The translations under genes were made by a program, and so were the position numbers. Positions 25,101 through 37,100 of a stretch of DNA of 64,000 nucleotides are shown one piece after another. The notes below the pieces were generated by a model. The model worked only from the letters and a program-made list of their open reading frames with translations, had not been told where the DNA came from and did no database searches. The first letter of the stretch is position 1; the number at the start of each line of letters is the position of its first letter. Source of the stretch: Ariolimax columbianus (lineage: Eukaryota > Mollusca > Gastropoda > Stylommatophora > Arionidae); the NCBI GenBank assembly GCA_036924085.1, contig JAVGWX010000004.1, positions 81,546,941 through 81,610,940 on the forward strand. The letters run 5' to 3'.

Positions 25101-28100
25101 ACCTGGCTTAAACAGATTGCCACCTTCCCAACAGAACTGCAGGCAGTTTGGAATGTGGCCATCAGACGTGGTCAAGTACATTGTCATTCGATGTGATGGG
25201 CTCTGGTCGCTGTCATTCGATGTGATGGGCTCTGGTCGCCTAAGTGTACTGTTGTATTGTATCGCACAAAGAAGCTCAGCTTATATTCCACAGTCATAAA
25301 TGTTGAATGACGAATGGCTAGGTTAGTTTAACAATATTTCTAAGGTGTCCTGCGGGTCTAGTACAACAATTTGGCTTCGTTCCATTGGTGTTGCTAGCCG
25401 CCAGCTCTAGGGTCATCGCTTTATCGTATATAAACTATGGGTTAATATTATAGAAACGGTTTTAAATACTTCTCTTATGATTGTAGAGAGTTTTAACTTT
25501 TGTCATGTATGGTTAGACGAAAACAATGACGATTATTAAATTTATTTTAGATCTTGGAAAGGATTTATTCTGTTTTTCGTTTAGATTTGAAGATTCATCC
25601 ATTGAGAATGTTTCTGCAACCGATTTTTCTGAGGTAGATCTATGTTGTTTGTTTATGTAGATACAATAATTACATTTCTAGTCGAAGTGACAAACAGCCA
25701 TTACGGTAAACTGCGATGGTATTATTAGTACTTTTTTTTAGCCGATTTTGTTCTTTTTTTTCCAATCAAGGGACCTGCTGCCAGGTGAGTCTATATGTTT
25801 GCGCTATTTTTCATCACTATCACCTTCATCTTCTTGTATCTCAGAAACTAACATACTCACAATAACAAAAATAGCACCAACAATTTATTGATTAATATAT
25901 GTTTCTAGACGCACGCACACACACACACAAAATTAGAGGTTCTCAAAATCAACAACCACGACGGGGCATGACATGCTGAAAAATTATGCAGATGCAGGAA
26001 ATAAACGTAATTTTGTAATCTGAAAAGCAGAAGGTTAACTTGTCTCTCTCTTGTGGCAAGGCACTTTTGTCATCTGGAGGTCCAGTGTTCGAATTCCGGG
26101 CTGTCCATTACTTCACTTTCTTTTATATTATTCATTATATATGTTTCTGGTGCAGATAAATACTTATGTTGTGATCGTTGTCATGAATAAACATTCTTTA
26201 GATACACTGGATCCTCCTGGGCGTAGAACACAGTACAAAACAACCCATCTCATAAATGCAAGAGGGGCCAAAGATGCAGCACAGGAAATGAGCTGACAGC
26301 AGCTAACGTCTCATAGCTGGCTTCCTGCATAGGAAATTATATAAAAGAGAAGAGGGTAACATTGAGTGAGCTAGAACAGATGATACAGGACAGGAGAACT
26401 TGATATGCATTTGTTGATGGCATATGCTCCACAGGGAGCTGAAAGGTTTTGACCACTGAGCAAAACAAATTATGGTGATTATGTCAGCAGAGAGAGTATG
26501 TGATAAAACCAGGGTGTCGGAGTACCTTTGACTCTGTGAGCCGTCTGGCAATCGTTCTCCTCATGTTGGTTAATGGGATGTCCACATAATTGGCTCCGGT
26601 GGACAGAGGCGCTGCTGCTACTGTCTGGGCTGGCTTTGGGCTTGAGCTTAAGGCAGGACTGGAAGATTTCTGGTCAACCTTGGTCAGTTTCTGAGTATTG
26701 ATATAATCAAGAACATCCCTGTAAAGAATAGCAGAGGAATACACAAAATGAAATAGCTTTTATGAAGAAACTAACTTTAGTACACAGCCTTGCCCGGGAA
26801 ATAATTTGTTTAACCAACCCATTCCGCCGTTCATTTCTTCTGCCTCTAAACCTGCCCCCATCAATCACTTCCCCCAGCTCCCTGTCCATCTCCGCACTCC
26901 TTGGTTCAGATTGTTGGTGGTATCAACATGCTGAGCGATGCATAAGATGCAGGGGTCAAAAGCTGACTTCAGGACCAGCAAACCAGAGCTGCCAAGACCC
27001 TTTTACACCTCCACGCGGTGATCATGGGTAACAGGCTGCAACATAGCAGACTGGTTAAGGAGAAGGCATTGAAGACGGAAGACTAACCATCTACTCAAAA
27101 ATACCTGCTGAAGTCAAATGTGTCAGTCTGAAAGGTGCAAAATTTCACAGTCGAGCTGTAAACGACATCACAACGAAATCCGTTTTCCTGACATCCTGCT
27201 ACTTGCAAAGCCCTTTTCAGGGTTTGGTAGCCGGAAATTGAGAACGAATGAAGAAGAAGGACCACCTCTAACGTTTAACTTGAACAAAAGAAAGGTCTAA
27301 TTTCCAAAACACAGTTATAAGTTATGGCAGTATTGAACACATCCTGGTTTCTGGAAAAGCGGCTCTCGTCATTAACCTTTACGACACCACACAAAAAATG
27401 ATGTAATTTCCCTGCAGCCGCATTATTTTTCAGCATGTCATGTCATGTTATTGTTGTTGACTTTGACTCTAACCTTCTATTTTTTTTTAAATATATATTA
27501 TTTTGTTGTGTGTAGAGACATATATTAATAAAGAACGTGCTTGTGTTATTGTTTTATTGTCTGTGTGTTAGTTTCTGAGATACAAGAAGATCAAGTTGAA
27601 AATGACCACAAATATATCACAAACACTAAGACTCACCAATTGGGGTCCGCCAGGGTTCCAGAAATATTTGTATAAATAAAGCTACTGTTCTTCTATAAGA
27701 CAGTTCTATGTGTTAGTTTCCACCCCAAGCGTATTTATTACTTTTAAATAAACAAATGAAATAGATCTACCTAAGAAAAATCCATTATAACACCTTAACT
27801 TCATCCCCCTTGATAATGGAATAACCTTCAAATCTGATTTAAAAGGAGAAGAGATTGTTTCAAAATTCTCTATCAAATCAAAAAGCCTTTGCTCCATAAG
27901 ATTTGAGCGAATGGAAGTTGATATTCAAATACCTGTAAAATCAGCCGTTTCTATTGCATTACTTGGAATCTTGGTATTCAAACAGGCATGTTAATGTCTG
28001 TTGCCAGGTAGTCGAACTGCTATGACGAAACGTAGTAGGTATTTTTACAACTTCCTGTGGCTTACTAAGCCTGGGCAGAGATACAAATAATTTGGGCAGA

Positions 28101-31100
28101 TTTTTAACTTGAATTTTTGAATTTTTATCCGGGCAGCGGCTGTTAAGCCTAATCTTTTCGATTTCTAACTGGCAAGGTATTTTTAACTTGCTCGACACTG
28201 AACATGGGAGTCCGATCTCACTATCCAGAAATCAGGGGAATTTTTAAGAGAGGATCCACGTGAAAAAAATCCTGGTCTCCACCATGATTTGTACATGCGA
28301 CCTCTGGCATTCGAGACGAACACCTTACTTCGAGACAGCGGAGCCCCTTCTAGTGCATTAACCCAGAAAAAAACTGAAGGCTATGAGTAAGACAAAAGCT
28401 AGACAACACCAACAGCCAAAACAGAATTCATTTTGCAGGCGTTAAGCAACAACAAAGGAGCGCTAAAGATTAAAGAATATCTTCAGATTGTCAGTAATAT
28501 CTTCTCTTCTGGGTTGGCTTCTTCCTGACCCTTCCCTATCAGCCTTTCCAAACCAGTGTGTTTTTTCATATGAATGAAATATCTTTGCTTTTTCCTTCAT
28601 CATTAAAAGATATCTTCAAACTGTCAGTAATATCTTTATACTATCTTCTCTTCTGGGTTGCCCTCTTCCTGGGCACAGTGCCTTCCACTACCAGCCTCTC
28701 CAAACCAGTGTATCTTTTCATATGAATGAAATATCTTTGCTTTTCCCTTGTGACTGTCTATAAGCCAATTTTGTTTTACACTCAGACGTTGAAGAATTTC
28801 TCTCTCTTCTTCTCGGCGCATGATGTTTTTGGCATCCTTATATAGCCCTTCATTTCAAAAGATATCTTTTTCAAAATTTTGTCTGTGTTTTGCTACCTTA
28901 TGCTGCCACAGAGAAAACAAATGTCCAGATCAGTTGGATTTGTATCTTCCTGTTTGTGCTCTGCCATACGTTCTCATCTACCTTAGTTTGTGTATGGCAA
29001 GTCTTGATTGATTTTTATCTTCCTGTTTGTGTTCTGCCATACGTTCTCATCTACCTTAGTTTGTGTATGGCAAGTCTTGATTGATTTGTATCTTCCTGTT
29101 TGTGCTCTGCCATACATTCTCATCTACCTTAGTTTGTGTATGGCAAGTCTTGATTGATTTTTATCTTCCTGTTTGTGTTCTGCCATACGTTCTCATCTAC
29201 CTTAGTTTGTGTATGGCAAGTCTTAATTGATTTTTATCTTCCTGTTTGTGTTCTGCCATACGTTCTCATCTACCTTAGTTTGTGTATGGCAAGTCTGGAT
29301 TTATTTTTATTGAACAATAGAATTGTTAATAGTTCAAAAAAGCTATTCTGGCCGTTGATCAGAAGATGCAGCACGGTGAATGAGCTGACAGCAGTCAGCG
29401 ACTCATAGCTGGCTGCTTGCATCAGAGTCAGCGAACCAGAGATGACCAAGAACCTATTCTATCTCCAAGTCAAACCTTGTTTAACATTTTTTTTTACCTA
29501 AAATCGGATGTAAAAATGCAGATATTACAGCCTGACTGTAAACTAAGACACAATATCCTTTTCAAGAAAAACGATGAAAAACAAAATAGTTCAACAAAAT
29601 ATACAAGAAGATTATGGGGAAGAACAAGACATGCCAGGTGGCACATAAAATCTTAGGCCACACATAATGATAGTTCCATGCCAGTATTACCCGACAATCA
29701 CCGTCATGGAATCCCTAGAGGAAAAAGAGGCAAAGGCTAGTTAAAGAATATACAGAGAGAAACCTAGAGGCTATTACAAGAAAAACAGGAAGAAGCTGGA
29801 AAGATATGAGAACGTAGCACAGGAGAAGCCTGCTTGGAAATTGTTAGTTAATGGCCTGTGTACCAAAAGGTTCTGTTGTGTTCTTAAGAATCATCTTCAC
29901 TGCACTCTGAGCATACACATAGGTGCGCTATCTCTCTCTGCGAATGATGATTGTTGTGGATACTAATGGTTTATGTAGCTCATTAGTTGTACACACTCCT
30001 GCTTTGTCTTCTCATGAGTTCCACTCCTGCTTTGTCTTCTCATGAGTCCAATTCCTGCTTTGTCTTCTCATGTGTCCAATTCCTGCTTTGTCTTCTCATG
30101 AGTCCCACTCCTGCTTTGTCTTCTCATGAGTCCAATTCCTGCTTTGTCTTCTCATGTGTCCAATTTCTGCTTTGTCTTCTCATGAGTCCCACTCCTGCTT
30201 TGTCTTCTCATGAGTCCAATTCCTGCTTTGTCTTCTCATGTGTCCAATTTCTGCTTTGTCTTCTCATGTGTCCAATTCCTGCTTTGTCTTCTCATGTGTC
30301 CAATTCCTGCTTTGTCTTCTCATGTGTCCAATTCCTGCTTTGTCTTCTCATGTGTCCAATTCCTGCTTTGTCTTCTCATGAGTCCCACTCCTGCTTTGTC
30401 TTCTCATGTGTCCAATTCCTGCTTTGTCTTCTCATGTGTCCAATTCCTGCTTTGTCTTCTCATGAGTCCCACTCCTGCTTTGTCTTCTCATGTGTCCAAT
30501 TCCTGCTTTGTCTTCTCATGAGCCCCACTCCTGCTTTGTCTTCTCATGAGTCCCACTCCTGCTTTGTCTTCTCATGAGTCCCACTCCTGCTTTGTCTTCT
30601 CATGTGTCCAATTCCTGCTTTGTCTTCTCATGAGTCCCACTCCTGCTTTGTCTTCTCATGTGTCCAATTCCTGCTTTGTCTTCTCATGAGCCCCACTCCT
30701 GCTTTGTCTTCTCATGAGTCCCACTCCTGCTTTGTCTTCTCATGAGTCCCACTCCTGCTTTGTCTTCTCATGTGTCCAATTCCTGCTTTGTCTTCTCATG
30801 AGCCCCACTCCTGCTTTGTCTTCTCATGAGCCCCACTCCTGCTTTGTCTTCTCATGAGTCCCACTCCTGCTTTGTCTTCTCATGTGTCCAATTCCTGCTT
30901 TGTCTTCTCATGAGTCCCACTCCTGCTTTGTCTTCTCAAGCGCCCCACTACACTCGACCCTTTTTTGATTTCAAAGTTTTGCAGCCTGTATATTGTTGGT
31001 TCATCTGTTGCAGTTTCTTCATCCAACTGGCAGTCATTGATAGACATTATAATGTCACACATATCCACATTCAATGAGTCCAAACACCTATTAATGCTCG

Positions 31101-34100
31101 CCTACAATAACAAAAGAGCTGGTTACAATACACGAGGAAGATAAAATGGCAGATTGGTATATTGATTGGTATAACAGAAATCCTTGAACAAAACTGGCTT
31201 ACAACAACCAATGTAACAAACTTGCCCCTAGATAGAAAACTGCAGTTCCTCATGACTCCTTGAGGCAGAAAAAATAGATAACAAGAACTGCAAATATTTA
31301 CCCTTTCAAAAGAACACCAGATCGTCCAGAGGCTGGTACAGTTGATGAGTTAATGTTGTATTCATGGAGAAGCTTTTTGACTGACGGGCCCAAAAGGTGG
31401 CTGGAAACAAGGAAACAATGACAAAATAACAAATAAAGTACAAGGATATTCCATAGAGCTGATGTACAATAGTTGTGCTGACATGCGATAACAAAATCCG
31501 CTCAGACACTGACACACAAAATATATAAGTCTTGAAGGATATGTTTGACTGCCAGTGCTGCATGTCCGCACATATTCACAGGTGATAGGGTGAGTTTTAG
31601 TCTGTGTAAGTGTCCGTAAAAATTGAATGTGGTAGAGCAATCAATGGGACCAATCAGAAATACAAATGCACACGGTAAATAAACAAAATTAAATTATGTG
31701 GTATTCATTGTTCCACGCTAATACCATTCAACGTTTCATACTAATATATATATATATATATATAGTTATAATTAATATTTCAAGTCATATATATTTAGGG
31801 GATCAAGATACTGAGCAGCATTTGAGCTGCAGTGGTCAACGGCCCATAGTTGACTGCTAGTGTCAGGGCCAGCGAACAAGAGCTGCCAAGACCGTTCTAC
31901 ACCTCCACGCGTTGATCATTATAACAGGCTGCAACAGAGCAGATTGACTAAGATGAAGGGATAGAAATGGGAAGGCTAACCCAGTACCCAAAAATGCCTG
32001 CTGAAGTCAGATGTGTTGAACCAAAAGGTGCAAATATCACAGTAAAGCTGTAAACTACAACACAACGCATTCCATTCTCTGAACAACAATCTACTTCCAA
32101 AGCCCTTTTTAAAGCTTGGAGATTTAGAACGAACAAAAAATAATAATAAGAAGATATATATTTAGTTGTGCCTTTAGATCATAATTTTAGCTCAATTTGT
32201 TTAACATAAATTACATTTTTGTTAGAAAAAACTATTTGGCAAACAGAGTTAGGGCACTTGCCTTAGACTTTGAGAAACAAATTTACCAAACTCGCACGAA
32301 CTGTAATGGGTTAACAAAACTAAAGAATATCAGACACTGACACACAATAGTTGTTCTAACATGATTTAACAGAAAGATATCAGACACTGACACACAATAG
32401 TTGTGCTAACATAAGATAACAAGGATATCAGACACTGACATACAATATTTGTGCTAACAGAAAGATATCAGACACTGACATACAATAGTTGCGCTAACAT
32501 GAGATAACAAAGATATCAGACACTGACACACAATAGTTGTGCTGACATGAGATAACAGAAAGATATCAGACACTGGCATACAATATTTGTGCTAACAGAA
32601 AGATATCAGACACTGACATACAATAGTTGCGCTAACATGAGATAACAAAGATATCAGACACTGACACACAATAGTTGTGCTAACAGAAAGATATCAGACA
32701 CTGACATACAATAGTTGTGCTAACAGAAAGATATCAGACACTGACACACAATAGTTGTGTATGGATGCAGCCAGTTTCGAGGGTCACCACTTGGAGGTAG
32801 AATAAAGTTTTAGATAGTCCTGGTTCCACTGAACCTGGCACAAGCAGTCAATTATAGTCGCTGACTGCTGTCATCTCTCTAACTATGACATCAGCCTACA
32901 TAGTTTTTTGACCACAATTTCTCTTCCATGCAGCGTTCTCTGAAAACAGGCTGTTGACGAGATGTGGATCGATGTGATCCCCGTAGCAGTGAGCGCCACA
33001 CAGATGAAGTCAAGCAAAGCACAGCTGCCTGGAAGACCGCGGTTCACCTTCATCAGCATGCTCGACATGTGAGGAAACCTACTACAACCAGTCCCTTAAC
33101 GTCCTTTTCAGGGCACACAAGAGAGTCAATTTACTCATTGTGGGCATTAAACAACAACAACCGTAATGGCTATGTTTGCACTTCGACTATAAACGTAATT
33201 ATTGTATCTACATAAACAAACTAAATAGATCTACCTCAGAAAAACACCGTTGCAGAACCCCCCCCCCCCCCCCCTCAATAATAGGTGAATCTTCAAATCT
33301 AAGCGAAAAACAGGAAAAAAAATCATAACCAAAATCGAAAACAAATGTTAAAATTGCCATTGTTTTCATCTAACCATACATGACTGGTTGGAGCTTTCTA
33401 CAATCAAAAGAGCAACTGTTTCTATGACATTAGTTAGTAGTTAATATACGATAAACCGATGACCCTAGAGCTGGCGTGAATGCAATGCCTGTGGAACGGA
33501 GCCATATCCTTGTAATCCCACGCTGTTGGAATGGAAAAGGTTAAGAGATGTTGTACTGAACAGTGACCATGGAAACTGGCTGCATCTGTGCAGCCTGGCT
33601 GTGAGAATAGAAATTGAAGAAGGCAGACAGGCCCAGCCCCCAAAATGTGCCTTGCTGAAAACAAATGTGTGGGGATAAAGGGTGCAGATATCATAGCCTC
33701 TATGTAAACTATGATACAACATAACAAAATATCTTTTTCATGACGAATGACAAAGAATTATTGTACAAGAACATGGCTTCTTTCTGAAGTGGGGTGGCTA
33801 GTTCCCTTCCTAGCTGCTTTATCTTTTCCTAGTTATATGCTAGGTGTCTATCTATAGCTGGGTTGACTGCAGCGTGCAGGTAATGGTAGTTGAAACCCTG
33901 TACCTTTGCCATGAAAAGCAAGTGCTCTACCACTATGCTAATGAGTACTCTGTTACTAATAAGAGAGCCGCGTAGCGCAATGGTTAGCGCATTGGCTTTG
34001 CATCTGATCGGTCCTGGGTTCATTCCCAAGTTGAGGCGCTAATGTATTTTTCAGACCGCAATGGCTCCCAGGTCGACCCAGCCTTAAATAGGTACCGGTT

Positions 34101-37100
34101 CAGTCCGGGAAGTAAAAGCGGCGAGGGAGAGGAGATGGCTATCGCCCTCATATAGCCGAGCCTTTGAAATGTGAGATCGCTAACACCTTACATCCCTACG
34201 ACAGTAATGCTATGGGTTACTTAATAAGGATTGAAAAATCAAAGAACATAACACACATTCACCGAAACATACCTCTGCTCAACACTGGCAACTGCTTGTG
34301 GTTTGGTGGCCAGAGAAGGTTGGGATGCTTTCACTGAAGCAGGAGAAGCTGCTTGAGCCTTGGGACCTCCGCTTGGAGGTATCTGAACATTCTTCCAGTC
34401 ATCTCCTTCCTCTACCAGGAGGGCTATCAGATCACCAACTGGCACATCCTTTGTATTGTCTGCAACCTTAGAAAAGAAACAGACAATTTTACCCCTACTG
34501 TGTTGATAAAAGCATGCACACGTAATGCTGAGTTACCACACCAGAACAGAAAAACAAAACAAAACCCATGTTACAGCCACAGAGGGACCAGAGGATAGAT
34601 GAAAACACAAAATAAACTAAGTGAATCCGTATACAATATATGAGGCGGCAGCCACATTAGCCAGAGAGTGGCTGAGAATGTGTGAATCACAGTATTCCAC
34701 TGGACAAACTACAACTTGATTCACATATTCTCGGCCACTCTCTAATACAGTTGCTGTCTTGATAACTGTTGATTGGTTATATTTAGTGAGGTAGCGTAGT
34801 GGTTAGTGCACTAACTTCCCAGCTGAGTGATCGGGGTTCGGCCCCCATTTGGCACAGGATTTTTCCCCACTCGCAAAGCGGCTCTCGGGGTCCGCCCAGC
34901 CTAAAAAATTGGGTACCAAAATAATCTGGAAAAGTAAAGACGTCCAGCGTGGCGGTGGTCCCATCAATCCTAGTGTGCCGCTGTCAAGAATAATATGGGC
35001 CTAACTCTATTTTCCAAATATGCTACGTGATCTTTACTTTGATTTTTATTTTGTGATTCGATACATGTTTGCGCCTGTTCTTTGTCCCTGGCAAAGGCCT
35101 TGTAACTGTAAAGTAGATTTTGTTTTGCTTCTGTTCCGGTAAGGTAACTGATCCAAAAATGTATGTTTTTTTTTGTCAACTTTTGACTTTCAGCCCCACT
35201 ACAGCTTCACTTTAATTTTACTACTGACTTATTTTTCCTCTTCTACCGTGAGTTGTAGAGGTATTATCATCTTCTTGTGACATAGTTGATACAGGATGAG
35301 ATAACCCAGCCCCATGCCCAACCCTGCTTAGCCGCTCCTCCGTTACCAGTCGTTGTAGGTCTTTTCTTACTCTTGTAGTTTAGTTTCTGAAGATTAACCC
35401 ATTATTGAAAATGGGGAAGTTACAGATTTTTTTGAAGTAGTTTGTTTATGTAGGTGTAATAAATAAATTTGTAAAATCGAAACTAACAGATATGATTGTC
35501 TTGTAAACATTGATTATCCGTCCTCTGTAGCATATTCAAAACATTTAAAACACACCAGGGATGCCGAAAATAGGTCTATATCTGTGTGCTGTTTTTCAAC
35601 ATTTTCACCTTCATCTTTTAGTATCTCAGAAACTACAAAAACAATAACACCAACAAGTTCTTTATTAATTTATGCCTCTACACATAACAAAATCTATAGA
35701 CCAACAAATAAAAAGGTTAGACTCTATAAGGTCAACAACCATAGTAAAATGTGACGTGCTGAAAAAATAATGTGCCAATGTAAAGGCTAATTCAGTCTTC
35801 AACTGATTTAACATAATTTTTCTCAGAAATGTAAAAAAATTGTCAGTCTGGCACAGCCACAAACACCTGTATAACTCAGCATTCAGTTTGCAACAGCATT
35901 CAACCTTCAAATCAAAAAAGGCTGCACATGCCTATTCTAAATAATCATAACCTCACACATTTTAACCTTTACCACTCTACATACAAAATTGACGCAATTT
36001 CCCCTGCCGTCGCATTATTTTTCAGGACGTCACATCTAACTATGGTTGCTACTTTGAGAGCATGTAACATTTTTATTTTTAGTATTTAACCACACACTAC
36101 GGAAGTTGGAACTCTCTACAATGAAAGAGCAGTATTATTCTGACTATTACTACATAGCCGTTCGTTTTTAAGTTTAATTAGAACGGCCGTCGCTATGCAA
36201 CGGCAATGTAAATTGGACATCTACAACCCTCAATTTTCGCGACGTTGGTTGGAAAGACTCGACGTGTGCGTCATAAAAGTTTATAAAAGCACACATAAAT
36301 TCTAGGTAAGCCTTAAACCTACCAAGATTTTAGCCAGCACACCTGTCTCTTCTGTGTCCATAGAAATGATAGCTTTGTCCGTTTCTATTTCACATAGAAC
36401 ATCTCCGGGTGACACTGTATCCCCTAAAAAAAAATAAAAAACATACAAATTATGTGACTTCTTGATGGCTCAACTCTTGAGCACTCTTTGACTAAAATCA
36501 CTATTGGCAAATGTAACACAGTAAGATCTGGTTTTATAAGTTAGGTTTGTTATTATCCTAAGCTTCTTTTGGCAAAAGCAACAGGTCCGCTACCTGACAG
36601 TGGTGCATTCCAGACTACACATCTGTAAAATTGATACCTGGCTTAAATCTAGGATGGCAAGACAGCGTGGAAAGCAATACATTCAACCCACCTCACAAAA
36701 TACCGAGACCTTGAACAATGAAGTCTCTAACACTTCATCCCTGTTATGAAACTACCTGTGTACTTATTATTTTATTTTTTATAGTAATACAACCAACAAT
36801 GGGACGATGAGGCTAACGCCTGGTCAGGCAAAACACACTGAACAGAGAATGTTAGCCAGGGTCAGGAGAAATATACTGGATAAGACCCTCACCTGACCTT
36901 CTCGTTGGTCGTCCTGGAAATGGGCTGTTGTCAAGGACAACAGTCTGGCTAACAAGGTGAGGTTCAATGTGATCTCCGTAGTAGTGAGCGACACGCAGAT
37001 GAAGCCAAGCATAGCACAACCGCCTGGAGAACACCGGTCCACCTTCATCGGTACGCTCGAGATGTGAGGAAAGCTACTGCAACCCATCACTTAACGCCCT

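Noticed and set aside
15892..26744. Assignment of the minus-strand gene to DLAT (E2 acetyltransferase)
   Set aside because: The active-site motif reads DSR without the downstream DG, and only one lipoyl domain is present next to a single E3-binding domain, fitting PDHX.
29987..30577. A 196-codon Ser/Cys/Phe-rich repetitive protein
   Set aside because: It is the rotating translation of a 28-bp minisatellite; three units give a 28-residue period, with no start context or domain.
29990..30950. A CRISPR-like array of regular 28-bp repeats
   Set aside because: There are no unique spacers between units, the units are directly contiguous, and the DNA is animal.
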